Shown: positions 33,748-42,402, counted from the first letter of the stretch. The stretch is DNA of 64,000 nt from Clostridia bacterium (GCA_017517865.1 JAFWYB010000003.1:22066-86065), one strand, 5' to 3'. The notes: a model not told the origin generated them from the sequence alone. Translations and numbers: made by a program.

Positions 33748-35319
33748 TTGAAAAAGTTTATTTCTTTTTTATTATCATTAACACTTGTTTTTTCACTTGC
33801 AGTTCCTTGCTTTGCGGCTGAAGATGCCGAAGAATATCCGACTGTTTATGTTATCGGAGCTCATAAAAATGAAATTTTCAATGCGAAGGATGAAAAGATT
33901 TATCCTATTGAAGCTGATATCGGTGCAAGAATAAAGGAAGCTATTATTCCTTGCCTTGAAAAGCTCGCAATAGGTATGCTTACTGATGACTACGAGGAAT
34001 ATGCAGAGGAATTTAACAGTGCTATGGCTCCTATTTTTGAAGAGTTGGTTCTTGATAAAAACGGTGATGTAAGCAACGGCTCTTATACAAAGTACTATTC
34101 TTCTACAGAAAATATTATCGGTAAGACATCAGGCTACAGTGTATGGGATGGCAGATTCTGGTATGACTGGCGTGAATCACCGATTAAGACAGCAGGCGAA
34201 CTCAAGCTCCATATCGACAATGTCATTTCTGCAACGGGAAAGGACAAGGTTCAACTTATAGGCCGCTGCTACGGTGCAAATGTAGTTGCTGCATATCTTG
34301 AGCTTTATAAGGAACATGCGATCAAATATGTATCTGATGTTTCTTATTATTCATCTTCAGCTCTCGGTATTGATTTTATGAGTGCTATTTATTCGGGTGA
34401 GATTTATCTTGATGATGTAGCAATTACCAATTTTCTTAACTACTATGTTGAAAATGAAGACCTTTTTGAAGATGAATCAACAGGTGCACTTGTTCAGACT
34501 TTTGTTGAGGTTTTGAGATACGCCAAGATTCTTGGCCTTGCAGGTGATGCCCTTACAGATTTTTTCAACAAGTTCAAGGATGATTTGCTTCCGTTAGTTC
34601 TCCGAAACTCATTTGGTGGTTGGCTTTCATATTGGGCAATGGTTACTCCTGAGCTTTATGAAAAAGCAAGAGATTATATCTTTGGTACTGAGGAATTAAA
34701 GAGTGAATATGCAGGTTTTATTGCCAAGGCTGATAAGTATCACTACGATGTTCAAGTAAACATTGTTGATACAATGGTTGAGCTTGACAAAGCAGGTATC
34801 AATTTCTATAACTTCACAAAGTATAACTTCCCCGAAATACCTGTATATAAGGGTGCACATACACAAGGTGACGCAGATACATCGGTTTACAGACAGTCCT
34901 TCGGTGCGACTGCCGCAGACTACGATAAGGTTTTTTCAGAGAAATATTTAGCATCAGTTCCGGCTGAAAAGCTTAAGTATATTTCACCTGACAGGAAGAT
35001 TGATGCATCAACATGTCTCTTCCCTGATAAGACATGGTTTATAAAGGATCTTCACCACGACTTTTTCGGTCCCTTACAGAATATGTCAATGGAGATAATG
35101 AGATATGACCTTACTGTAGAGAACGAAAAGTATCCTCAGTTCCTCACTCACATAGGAAAAGGAGATGTTGTCGTTGATGAATTGATTATCACCGAAGGCA
35201 CAGACGAAGATGCAGACAAAGAAGAAAGCACCTATTTTACTGTTTTGATCCGTTTCTTTACTGCTTTCTTCAATTTTATCAGAGATATTTTAAAAGGTGA
35301 AATCAGCTTTTCAGAATAA
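33748..35319 (+). CDS. Secreted alpha/beta-hydrolase-like protein with Cys nucleophile-elbow
   Basis: The 523-residue protein starts at TTG 33748, supported by AAAGGAGA nine bases upstream and a full signal peptide (MKKFISFLLSLTLVFSLAVPCFA). YPTVYVIGAHKNE (30-42) and VQLIGRCYGANVVAAYL (169-185) give the beta-strand and nucleophile-elbow pattern of an alpha/beta hydrolase, but the elbow is G-R-C174-Y-G instead of G-x-S-x-G. A late LHHDFFG (near residue 435) may supply the catalytic His. Cys nucleophiles occur in dienelactone-hydrolase-type enzymes. It may be a lipase- or esterase-like enzyme or a non-catalytic relative. A C-terminal hydrophobic stretch (FTVLIRFFTAFFNFIRDIL) could anchor it. 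Confidence 0.65.
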   Translation: MKKFISFLLSLTLVFSLAVPCFAAEDAEEYPTVYVIGAHKNEIFNAKDEKIYPIEADIGARIKEAIIPCLEKLAIGMLTDDYEEYAEEFNSAMAPIFEELVLDKNGDVSNGSYTKYYSSTENIIGKTSGYSVWDGRFWYDWRESPIKTAGELKLHIDNVISATGKDKVQLIGRCYGANVVAAYLELYKEHAIKYVSDVSYYSSSALGIDFMSAIYSGEIYLDDVAITNFLNYYVENEDLFEDESTGALVQTFVEVLRYAKILGLAGDALTDFFNKFKDDLLPLVLRNSFGGWLSYWAMVTPELYEKARDYIFGTEELKSEYAGFIAKADKYHYDVQVNIVDTMVELDKAGINFYNFTKYNFPEIPVYKGAHTQGDADTSVYRQSFGATAADYDKVFSEKYLASVPAEKLKYISPDRKIDASTCLFPDKTWFIKDLHHDFFGPLQNMSMEIMRYDLTVENEKYPQFLTHIGKGDVVVDELIITEGTDEDADKEESTYFTVLIRFFTAFFNFIRDILKGEISFSE

Positions 35320-35362
35320 GCGAATACACTATCTTCCAATTTCATTTAGAGCTATTAAACAC

Positions 35363-35391
35363 AAAAATCCCGTTCATTGAGCGGGATTTTT
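35363..35391 (+). terminator. Terminator of the secreted hydrolase gene
   Basis: A perfect 10-bp stem, AAAAATCCCG (35363-35372) with CGGGATTTTT (35382-35391), runs into T residues. Confidence 0.85.
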
Positions 35392-35462
35392 GCGGATGCC
35401 ATATAATTGGTCGGTGGAGCGTAGTGACGGCGTTTGTGGAAAAGAAATGATTATGCACCCGA

Positions 35463-35491
35463 TTGTAATTTCAGATTATGTGTGGTATAAT
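35463..35491 (+). promoter_or_regulatory. Promoter of the cupin gene
   Basis: TTGTAA (35463-35468), a 17-bp spacer and TATAAT (35486-35491) precede the cupin ATG by 32 bases. Confidence 0.65.
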
Positions 35492-35523
35492 CAACTCGAA
35501 TAAGAATTTGCGGAGGCTTATAA

Positions 35524-35871
35524 ATGATACAAAAGACAAACTTGAAAGATATTGTTAACTTGGTTGATGATTTGTTCTTATATAAGAGAGTTGGTACACT
35601 CAATAATCATATGCTAAATGTATTACAGGCTGAAAATAGAACTTTGGATTTTCATATACACGAATCCTCTGACGAAATGTTTTATTGTATTGAGGGTGAA
35701 TTTGATATTGAATTTGAGGATGGATTAACACATATGTGCGAGGGTGATTTTATAATTATACCTAAAGGCACAAAACATCGTCCTATATGCAAAAACTTAG
35801 TCAAGTGCCTTTTGATTGAGGTGGAAGGAACATTGAACAATGACAATACAGGCGGCACATACAAAGAGTAA
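35524..35871 (+). CDS. Single-domain cupin protein
   Basis: The 115-residue protein is a cupin_2 fold: motif 1 (FHIHESSDEMFYCIEGEFDIEF) gives HxH and Glu ligands and motif 2 (EGDFIIIPKGTKHRP) gives the His ligand. A metal site is thus predicted. Proteins of this size include sugar isomerases, small dioxygenases and sensors; no substrate can be deduced. It stands alone, with its own promoter and a strong terminator 60 bases after its stop. Confidence 0.85.
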   Translation: MIQKTNLKDIVNLVDDLFLYKRVGTLNNHMLNVLQAENRTLDFHIHESSDEMFYCIEGEFDIEFEDGLTHMCEGDFIIIPKGTKHRPICKNLVKCLLIEVEGTLNNDNTGGTYKE

Positions 35872-35903
35872 AACAGTATCTTTTCACTAACTTCTTATTT
35901 GTT

Positions 35904-35975
35904 AAACTAATGGTTCTAAAATGAGACGCACTCCCAAACGAAAATCCGTTCACGTAAGTGGGCGGATTTTCGTTT
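35904..35975. repeat. Dispersed repeat, copy 3, with a 13-bp terminator-like hairpin
   Basis: The first 25 bases are identical to 17952-17976. It then differs from copy 1 and instead shares AAACGAAAATCCGTTC with copy 2. A perfect 13-bp inverted repeat (35936-35948 with 35963-35975) forms a strong hairpin that probably serves as the cupin terminator. The rest of the gap up to 36122 shows nothing else I can name. Confidence 0.75.
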
Positions 35976-36122
35976 ATATTATTCATTCTTCAATATTCAT
36001 TGATGAAGAACAGATTTTTAATGGATGATGAATTTACAGTGCTTGTCCTTTTCTGAGCCTTGAAGCACATTTTCTTTTTTATTGATGATATATTTATTTG
36101 CATTGCTATATTTGAATATATC

Positions 36123-36151
36123 TTGAAAAAACTTGTGCATATTGTTATAAT
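36123..36151 (+). promoter_or_regulatory. Promoter of the reductase/ABC operon
   Basis: TTGAAA (36123-36128), 17 bp and TATAAT (36146-36151) are followed by AAGGAGG and ATG 36183. No obvious Fur-type palindrome overlaps it. Confidence 0.75.
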
Positions 36152-36182
36152 ATTCATATAAAATCCGAAGGAGGTTTCAATT

Positions 36183-37118
36183 ATGAATAAACCTTTATAT
36201 CCCAAGTGCGCCGTTCCCGCTTCCGAGGTTGCAAGAATAAAAGGTTTGGGATTTTTAAGAGATAAAACAACCGAAGATAAATTCAACTGCAGAGTTCTTA
36301 CAATAAACGGCAGAGTCAGCAGTGATTTTATGCGCGATGTTGCTGAGGCTGCTGATAGGTTCGGTACGGGTAAACTCGCTATGACGTCAAGAATGACCGT
36401 TGAAATTCAGGGAATTCCTTATGCCGATATAGATGATTTCATCGCTTTTATCAATTCAAAGGGTATTGAATGCGGCGGCACAGGACCGAAGGTGCGCCCT
36501 GTTGTTTCATGCAAGGGAACAACTTGTCAGTACGGCCTTATTGATACTTTTTCACTTTCGGAAAAAATTCACGATAAATTTTATGTTGCCTATCACGGAG
36601 TTAAGCTTCCTCATAAATTCAAAATCGCAGTCGGAGGCTGTCCTAATAACTGCGTAAAGCCCGATATCAATGACCTTGGCATCATCGGTTACAGAAGACC
36701 GGTCGTTTCTGATAAATGTGTCGGTTGCGGTCTTTGTGCAAAAGCCTGCCCTATGGGAGCAATAACTATGGAAAATAAGCTTCCTGTAACAGACAGAGAA
36801 AAGTGTAACAGCTGCGGCAGATGTATTGCGGCCTGCAGGGTTGACGGAATGAAAATTGAAAATGGCGGATACAGACTTTATCTCGGAGGCAGATGGGGTA
36901 AAAAGGTGGGCAGAGGTACGCCTCTGGATTATATTTTTGAAACCGAAGAAGAAATTCTTTCTGCTGTTGAAAAAACCATTCTCTTTTACAAGGAAGAGGG
37001 TTTTGCAGGTGAACGCTTTGCAGATACAATGGCAAGAGTTGGCTTTGATGCAGTGAAAGAAGCTGTGCTTTCAGATGAAATTCTTAAAAGAAAAGATGAG
37101 ATTCTCAAGGATGAATAA
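36183..37118 (+). CDS. AsrC/NirA-like siroheme sulfite/nitrite reductase with two [4Fe-4S] ferredoxin clusters
   Basis: The 311-residue protein begins with a reductase half-domain (1-95, including TSRMTVEIQGIPY) and then has two Cys pairs, C110/C115 (SCKGTTCQYG) and C153/C157 (GGCPNNC), placed like the siroheme-[4Fe-4S] ligands of assimilatory and Asr/Dsr reductases. A ferredoxin insert follows with C179-C182-C185-C189 and C208-C211-C214-C218. This layout matches AsrC, the catalytic subunit of anaerobic sulfite reductase. The asrA and asrB electron-transfer subunits are absent. The first pair is spaced CxxxxC, one residue closer than the usual spacing. Its 3' end overlaps the ABC binding-protein gene. 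Confidence 0.83.
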   Translation: MNKPLYPKCAVPASEVARIKGLGFLRDKTTEDKFNCRVLTINGRVSSDFMRDVAEAADRFGTGKLAMTSRMTVEIQGIPYADIDDFIAFINSKGIECGGTGPKVRPVVSCKGTTCQYGLIDTFSLSEKIHDKFYVAYHGVKLPHKFKIAVGGCPNNCVKPDINDLGIIGYRRPVVSDKCVGCGLCAKACPMGAITMENKLPVTDREKCNSCGRCIAACRVDGMKIENGGYRLYLGGRWGKKVGRGTPLDYIFETEEEILSAVEKTILFYKEEGFAGERFADTMARVGFDAVKEAVLSDEILKRKDEILKDE

Positions 37119-38052
37119 GAAAAGTACGGTTATTGCAGCTATAGCTGTTGTTTTGCTGATTTTTATTTCGGGTGCGGTTGAAATCAATAAGACTGAAAGC
37201 AGCGGAGAATATTTTACATTCACCGATAGCGAGGGGAATATTGTTGAGCTTTCTCATAAACCTCAGAAAACGGCAGTGCTTTTTTCTTCGCTTGCTGAAT
37301 GTTGGATTGAGGCAGGTGGTGAGGTTTATGCAACTGTAGGTGAAAGCATAGACAGAGGCCTTGTAAAAGAGGGCACAGAGCTCGTTGACAGCGGTGCCGG
37401 TAAAACTATTGATACGGAAAAGCTTATATCTCTGGAACCTGATTTTGTAATTTGCTCGGCTGATGTAGCAGCTCACCGTGATGTTGCTTCTGCTCTGAAA
37501 AAAGCAAAAATTCCTGTTGCAATGCTCAGGATGGACACCTTTGAGGATTATCTTACTATTCTCAAGGTGCTCACAAAAATAACAGATAAAAGCGAAAATT
37601 ACGAGCAGTATGGTGGAAAAATAAAAAAAGAAATTGAGCAGATAATCAACGACGGACAAAGAGAGGATAACCCCAAAATTCTCTTTGTGCGCTCGGGCTC
37701 ATCGTACAGCTCCGCAAAGGCTAAAAAGGCAGATGATAATTTTGCGGCAAAAATTCTTGAGGATTTTGGCTGTGTCAATATTGCCGATAAGGCAGAGCTG
37801 CTTCTTGACAACCTCAGTGCCGAAGTAATACTCAAGGAAAATCCGCAGTATATTTTCGTGTCAGTTATGGGCGGTTATGATAACAGCAAGGCATATATGG
37901 AAGAACTTCTGGGCAGGAAAGGGTATGCTTCTCTTGAAGCGGTGAAAAACGGCAGAGTGTATTTCCTCCCTAAAGAGCTGTTTCAGTATAAGCCCTGCGG
38001 CAGATGGGCAGAAAGCTACAGATATATTTCATCAATTTTAAATAATGAGTGA
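37111..38052 (+). CDS. FecB/BtuF-type ABC substrate-binding protein
   Basis: The 313-residue protein (ATG 37111, eight bases inside the reductase gene, after CTCAAGG) has one N-terminal membrane helix (STVIAAIAVVLLIFISGAVEI) and a periplasmic-binding-type body: FTDSEGNIVELSHKPQKTAVL, SLEPDFVICSADVA and a C-terminal LLGRKGYASLEAVKNGRVYFLP. These belong to the iron-siderophore/cobalamin/heme class. There is no lipobox cysteine, so it seems anchored by an uncleaved helix rather than as a lipoprotein. Operon position suggests supply of iron or a tetrapyrrole related to the siroheme enzyme; this is inference. Confidence 0.85.
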   Translation: MNKKSTVIAAIAVVLLIFISGAVEINKTESSGEYFTFTDSEGNIVELSHKPQKTAVLFSSLAECWIEAGGEVYATVGESIDRGLVKEGTELVDSGAGKTIDTEKLISLEPDFVICSADVAAHRDVASALKKAKIPVAMLRMDTFEDYLTILKVLTKITDKSENYEQYGGKIKKEIEQIINDGQREDNPKILFVRSGSSYSSAKAKKADDNFAAKILEDFGCVNIADKAELLLDNLSAEVILKENPQYIFVSVMGGYDNSKAYMEELLGRKGYASLEAVKNGRVYFLPKELFQYKPCGRWAESYRYISSILNNE

Positions 38053-39056
38053 TGCTTATGACAAGAAAAATAAAAGTTAAATCAGCACACGGTAAAATCG
38101 GCCTTGTGCTGATTTTACTCTTTTTAAGTATGTTATCACTTCGTTTCGGAAGTGCAGAAATGACAGATTCGGATTTTTTCGGCGGCCTGTTTAACCGCCG
38201 GGGCTATGAAACCGAAAGAATAATTTTGCTCACGCTCAGACTTCCCAGAATTCTTGCGGCAATTATTGCCGGTGCAGGTCTTTCTGTTTCGGGTGTTATT
38301 CTTCAAAGTGTAACGGGAAATGAGCTTGCGTCACCGAATATTATAGGTGTAAATGCAGGCGCGGGTTTTTCTATGGTGCTTATGCTGTTCTTCGCACCGC
38401 AGACGGTTTATTTAAGACCGTTTGCGGCCTTTATCGGTGCCTTTCTTACAACAATATTTATTCTTATTACCGCATCAAAGGGACAGTTCTCAAAAACAAC
38501 CGTTATTCTCTGCGGTGTTGCAATAACAGCCGTGCTCAATGCGGGGATATCGTTTATTACATACCTGAATCCCGATGTTATTATGGATTACAGCTTCTTT
38601 TCGGTAGGCGGTGTTGCGGGAACAGAAATAAAGGAACTTATTCTGCCTGCATTTGCAGTTGCTTTTTGTGTGCTGATAACCCTTGTGCTTTCCGTAAAAA
38701 TAGATATTCTGTGTCTTGGTGACAGTATTGCCAATTCATTGGGCGTTAACGTTAAGCTTCTTCGTGTGGCTTGTCTTGCAATAGCGGGACTTTCGGCGGC
38801 TTCTGCGGTATCTTTCGCAGGCTTACTCGGATTTGTAGGGCTTGTCGTACCTCACATTGCAAGAAAAATAACCGACGGAAGCGTGAGTGAACTGCTGAAA
38901 GTGTCGGTACTCATAGGCGGAATTTTAGTGGTTTTTGCAGATTTTATCGGCAGAACGGTGTTTGCTCCGTCTGAAATTCCCGTAGGTATTATTATGGCTT
39001 TTGTCGGTGCTCCGTTTCTTCTTTATATTGTTATAAGGAGGAGCAAAAATGCTTGA
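38052..39056 (+). CDS. FecCD-family ABC permease
   Basis: The 334-residue protein has about ten membrane helices and FecCD signatures: LRLPRILAAIIAGAGLSVSGVILQ near the N-terminus, NELASPNIIGVNAGAGF, and GLLGFVGLVVPHIARKITDG, the loop that contacts the ATPase. It forms the channel of a metal-chelate importer with the preceding binding protein and the following ATPase. ATG 38052 overlaps the previous stop; ATG 38058 is also possible. The end overlaps the ATPase gene by eight bases. Confidence 0.9.
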   Translation: MLMTRKIKVKSAHGKIGLVLILLFLSMLSLRFGSAEMTDSDFFGGLFNRRGYETERIILLTLRLPRILAAIIAGAGLSVSGVILQSVTGNELASPNIIGVNAGAGFSMVLMLFFAPQTVYLRPFAAFIGAFLTTIFILITASKGQFSKTTVILCGVAITAVLNAGISFITYLNPDVIMDYSFFSVGGVAGTEIKELILPAFAVAFCVLITLVLSVKIDILCLGDSIANSLGVNVKLLRVACLAIAGLSAASAVSFAGLLGFVGLVVPHIARKITDGSVSELLKVSVLIGGILVVFADFIGRTVFAPSEIPVGIIMAFVGAPFLLYIVIRRSKNA

Positions 39057-39804
39057 GTTTAAAAACATAAGTGTTACCAAAAATAAAAAAGATATTCTGC
39101 AGAATGTCAGCTTCTCGGTCAAGCCACACACAATTACGGCAATAATAGGAAAAAACGGAAGCGGAAAATCAACCCTTATTTCCTGCCTTACGTGTGAGAG
39201 TAAATATAAGGGAACGATTTTCTTCTCTGACGAGGATATTTCTTTGCTGAGCTCAAAGCAAAGATCGAGATTAGTTTCTCTTCTTCCGCAAAATCTTCCT
39301 GCAATACCTGTAACGGTTGAAAGACTGGCAGAAATGGGAAGAAATCCCTATACAGATATAGGCAAAAGGCTTTCGGAAAAAGATGAGCAGCAGATAGAAA
39401 AAGCAATTGAGAGTGCAGGAATCGCAAATATACGCCACAGAAAGCTGACTGAAATTTCGGGTGGCGAAAGGCAGAAGGCTTATATCGCGATGCTTCTTTC
39501 TCAGAATACCCGTGTTGTTGCTCTTGATGAGCCTACTGCTTATATGGATGTGCAGGTGGAAAAGGCATTTATGTCACTTGTACGTGAGCTTAAAGAAAAA
39601 CACAAAAAAACTCTTCTTGTGGTTATGCACGACCTTTCGGCAGCGGCAGAAATTGCAGACTATATTCTACTTTTGGATGAAGGCAGGGTTAGGGAATTCG
39701 GAAAAACCAAGGATGTTCTGAAAAGCGGAGCTATAGAAGATGTTTTTTGTGTGACACGGTATGAATGTGAATTTGAAGCGGAAAAGAGAATAATTTTCAG
39801 ATAA
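39049..39804 (+). CDS. FecE-type ABC ATPase
   Basis: The 251-residue ATPase has Walker A GKNGSGKST (34-42), the signature SGGERQKAYIAMLL, Walker B VVALDEPTAYMD and switch MHDLSAAAEIADYILLLDEG. Together with the permease and binding protein it makes a complete iron/cobalamin-type importer. The RBS AAGGAGGAG is inside the permease gene. Confidence 0.92.
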   Translation: MLEFKNISVTKNKKDILQNVSFSVKPHTITAIIGKNGSGKSTLISCLTCESKYKGTIFFSDEDISLLSSKQRSRLVSLLPQNLPAIPVTVERLAEMGRNPYTDIGKRLSEKDEQQIEKAIESAGIANIRHRKLTEISGGERQKAYIAMLLSQNTRVVALDEPTAYMDVQVEKAFMSLVRELKEKHKKTLLVVMHDLSAAAEIADYILLLDEGRVREFGKTKDVLKSGAIEDVFCVTRYECEFEAEKRIIFR

Positions 39805-39848
39805 AAGTGAATTAACCATCCTGCTGAATTGTATAGCTGCGTTTATGT

Positions 39849-39962
39849 AATGAGACGTACTGCCGTGATGCTCGCCCGAAATTGAACCAAAGTCCGAAAA
39901 GCTTGGCTTTGTTGCGCTGAACCGGAAATGTTGCTTTTTAGACGGCTCGGATTTGACCCCGG
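39849..39962. repeat. Dispersed repeat, copy 4, followed by a degenerate tRNA-arm-like block
   Basis: AATGAGACGTACT to GAACCAAAGTCCGAAAA (39849-39900) matches copy 1 with about eight changes. At 39938-39962 GGCTCGGATTTGACCCCGG resembles the inverted tRNA-Cys arm seen at 18104-18127. Both pieces thus appear in the same order as at 17968-18127, at similar spacing. This is a decayed second copy of the same composite segment. Confidence 0.6.
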
Positions 39963-40013
39963 AAGATAAAATAATCGGTGGTCCTGGTTAGTTTGATATG
40001 TGCATTATAAATC

Positions 40014-40042
40014 TTGACAAAATTGATTGTCACAAATATAAT
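40014..40042 (+). promoter_or_regulatory. Promoter with overlapping dyad operator, metal operon
   Basis: TTGACA (40014-40019), 17 bp and TATAAT (40037-40042) form a near-consensus promoter. The spacer carries a perfect dyad TGACAA-N6-TTGTCA (40015-40032) that overlaps the -35. A repressor bound there would block polymerase. Given the metal-linked genes downstream, a Zur-, DtxR- or ArsR-type repressor is a reasonable guess; none is encoded nearby. Confidence 0.7.
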
Positions 40043-40071
40043 TATAATAATAAACAAAAGGAGGAAAAAGC

Positions 40072-40368
40072 ATGAAAAAGCATACCAAAGTCTTATGCGT
40101 AGCAATTTGTGCGGTGCTTTGTGCAAGTGTTTTTTTCTCCGTGTGGCCTGCTGCTTATGACCACAGCCATGATTGCTTAGGCGAAAACTGTCAGTATTGT
40201 CAGGCAGTTTCATTACAGCAGGAGCTTATGAGACTTGTTCTTTTCGGCTGTTTCAGTACAGTATTTGCTTTTATTTTTATACAGCTGATTGTAAATTGTA
40301 ATTTACGTGGAGACGGTAAAAAACAAAACGTCAACCTCGTTGCAAACAGAGTAAAACTTACAGCTTAA
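40072..40368 (+). CDS. Small membrane protein with HxHxCx4CxxC motif
   Basis: The 98-residue protein has an N-terminal hydrophobic helix (VLCVAICAVLCASVFFSVWP), an exposed metal-binding-type cluster H31-S-H33-D-C35-x4-C40-x2-C43, and a second membrane helix (LVLFGCFSTVFAFIFIQLIV). The two helices would place the Cys/His cluster outside the membrane. Similar small proteins accompany metal ABC transporters in gut Firmicutes. It is the first gene under the dyad-controlled promoter; AAAGGAGG precedes ATG. A zinc- or copper-sensing or delivery role is inferred. Confidence 0.65.
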   Translation: MKKHTKVLCVAICAVLCASVFFSVWPAAYDHSHDCLGENCQYCQAVSLQQELMRLVLFGCFSTVFAFIFIQLIVNCNLRGDGKKQNVNLVANRVKLTA

Positions 40369-40385
40369 TATTATCCGCTTTTAAC

Positions 40386-40477
40386 AAGCCTTAAAGCATG
40401 GGCACAGAACAGCTGTGTCTTTTTCGGCGTATTTTATGATGCGTCTCAGTCTGCTTTTTATCGGGCTTGTTTTTTTG
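40386..40477 (+). terminator. Structured terminator/attenuator between small gene and ABC operon
   Basis: Outer arms ACAAGCC (40386-40392) and GGCTTGT (40464-40470) run into a T-tract. Between them a small perfect hairpin CACAG-AACAG-CTGTG (40405-40419) and unpaired sequence remain. The long, branched shape is unusual for a simple terminator and could be an attenuator that tunes ABC expression. Confidence 0.5.
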
Positions 40478-40508
40478 TGTTCAAAATAAAAACAAAGGTG
40501 GATAAACT

Positions 40509-41150
40509 ATGATAAAGATTAAAAATGTTTCAAAGCATTTTGCTAACGAAACAGCTATAGATTACTCTGATATAACATTTGAAAAAGGTAAAAGCTATAT
40601 GCTTTTAGGTGCATCCGGATGCGGTAAATCAACGCTTCTCAATATGATTGCAGGCATACTGTCACCTGAGACCGGTACCATTGAAATAGCCGGTGAAGAT
40701 ATGACAAATAAAAGTCAGAAAGAAAAAGATAAGTTCAGAATTCAGAAGATCGGATACATCTTCCAGGACTTTAAGCTTATTCCAGAAATGACAGTTATGG
40801 ATAATATTTCAATTCTGCGGCTTGAAAAGGTGGATATATCCGGAATTGATAAAGTTCTTGATGCTTTAGGCATACTTGACAAGAAGAACAAAAAGGTCAA
40901 GCACCTCTCGGGTGGTGAAAAGCAGAGAGTTGCAATAGCAAGAGCTATAGTTAAAAAGCCTGAAATCATTCTTGCAGACGAGCCGACGGGCAATCTTAAC
41001 TTTGCCATCGGTGAGGCTGTTATAAAACAGCTTATGGAAGTTTCCAAGGATAAAACTCTTATTGCCGTCACCCACGATGAAAGACTCGGCAAATACTTTG
41101 ACCATATCATAGATATGAATCAGGTGACAGGAGGCAGAAGAGATGTTTAA
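40509..41150 (+). CDS. MacB/LolD-type ABC ATPase
   Basis: The 213-residue ATPase shows Walker A GASGCGKST, Q-loop FQDFKLIPEMTVMDN, signature LSGGEKQRVAIARAI and Walker B ILADEPTGNL, the DEPTGNL form typical of ATPases that pair with FtsX-like permeases. The next gene encodes such a permease and overlaps by eight bases. The pair works by mechanotransmission or lipoprotein/metal handling rather than classical import. AAAGGTGG precedes ATG. Confidence 0.9.
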   Translation: MIKIKNVSKHFANETAIDYSDITFEKGKSYMLLGASGCGKSTLLNMIAGILSPETGTIEIAGEDMTNKSQKEKDKFRIQKIGYIFQDFKLIPEMTVMDNISILRLEKVDISGIDKVLDALGILDKKNKKVKHLSGGEKQRVAIARAIVKKPEIILADEPTGNLNFAIGEAVIKQLMEVSKDKTLIAVTHDERLGKYFDHIIDMNQVTGGRRDV

Positions 41151-42402
41151 GTTTGCATTTAAAAATATGGCTATCAAAAAAGCCAAAATTGTACTCATTG
41201 TCATTTCGATTGTAATCTCAGCCTGTGTAGGCATACTCGCATATAATATTTCCGAGCAGGTTGACAGCGGCTTCAAAACAACAGCCGCTTACTATGATAT
41301 TATTATCGGTCCGTCAGGCTCATCGACTCAGCTTGCTATGAACACAATGTTCTTCACAGATAAGCCTCTCGGCACAATATCTTATGAATATGTAGAACAA
41401 CTTCAGAAGGATACACGGGTCAATAAGGTGGTTCCTTTTACAATGGGCGACTCATATAACGGTGCTAAAATTGTTGGTACCACTGCCGATTTCCTTGAGG
41501 GTAAGGAGCTTCGTGAGGGTGTGATGTATTCTGAAAAATTTGAGTGTGTCATCGGCTCTGCCGTGGCTGAAAAATACTCACTTTCCCTTGGCTCAACTCT
41601 TGTGACTTCCCACGGACTTACCGAAGGCGGTCACGCTCATGAGGGCAATCCTCTTACGGTTGTGGGTATACTTGACGAAACTAAAACCGCCTATGATAAT
41701 GTGATTTTTACTCCCTGTGAAACCGTATGGGCAACTCACTCGCACAGTGATGTAGAAAGCGAAGAGGCTCAAGAAGTGCTCGATGATGAGCACGGGGAAA
41801 CGGCTGACGAGCACACTCATACAGACGAAGATGCTCACAGTCATCAGGAGTCATCAGATACCCGCGAAGAGCACGGTGAGGTATGTGCAATTCTTGTAAA
41901 AAGCAAGAGCTTCAATGCCTACAGTCAGCTTTCGGCAGAGTACGGTGAAAACTCAAAGCTTCTTGTAATCAATCCCTCAGAGGTGCTTCGCGAAGTGCTG
42001 GAAAATGTTGATATGAGTACACAGATCGTATATATTCTTTGCATAATTATACTCATAATGAACATCTTTATTATTTCCGTAATCACTCTTCTCAATATGT
42101 ACGACTCGAAGAAGGAGATTGCGTTGATGCGACTTATCGGCATCGGGATGAACAAAATCAACTTTGTCTATATAATTCAGAACGGTATAATTGGCTTTAT
42201 TTCAACCATACTTGCTTTTATATGTTCAAGGATTTGTCTTGCGCTGATGGGAGGTTATGTAGCTTCAATGGGTATCGTTCTTGATACAGCGAAAATCTAT
42301 CCTCTTGAAATTGCAATTATGGCGGTAGTATTTGTAATCAGCGTGCTCCCGACTGTTGTGTGCACACTCAATATGTCAAAAAAGGACGGTATAAACGAAT
42401 GA
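41143..42402 (+). CDS. FtsX-like ABC permease with histidine-rich extracytoplasmic insert
   Basis: The 419-residue permease has an N-terminal helix (IVLIVISIVISACVGILAY), a large MacB-PCD-like outer domain and three C-terminal helices (about 290-410). The outer domain contains HGLTEGGHAHEGN (near 160) and a long His/Asp/Glu-rich stretch at about 196-246 (THSHSDVESEEAQEVL, DEHTHTDEDAHSHQ). Such stretches bind zinc. Zinc-regulated MacB-like systems with a DUF3299 partner are known in Gram-negatives (the Zrg system of Vibrio); this looks like a Gram-positive analogue. Direction of transport cannot be deduced. Confidence 0.82.
   Translation: MFKFAFKNMAIKKAKIVLIVISIVISACVGILAYNISEQVDSGFKTTAAYYDIIIGPSGSSTQLAMNTMFFTDKPLGTISYEYVEQLQKDTRVNKVVPFTMGDSYNGAKIVGTTADFLEGKELREGVMYSEKFECVIGSAVAEKYSLSLGSTLVTSHGLTEGGHAHEGNPLTVVGILDETKTAYDNVIFTPCETVWATHSHSDVESEEAQEVLDDEHGETADEHTHTDEDAHSHQESSDTREEHGEVCAILVKSKSFNAYSQLSAEYGENSKLLVINPSEVLREVLENVDMSTQIVYILCIIILIMNIFIISVITLLNMYDSKKEIALMRLIGIGMNKINFVYIIQNGIIGFISTILAFICSRICLALMGGYVASMGIVLDTAKIYPLEIAIMAVVFVISVLPTVVCTLNMSKKDGINE

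Noticed and set aside
39938-40213. 91-residue minus-strand ORF
   Set aside because: It runs antisense through the metal-operon promoter and the start of the Cys/His protein gene; no RBS or homology.
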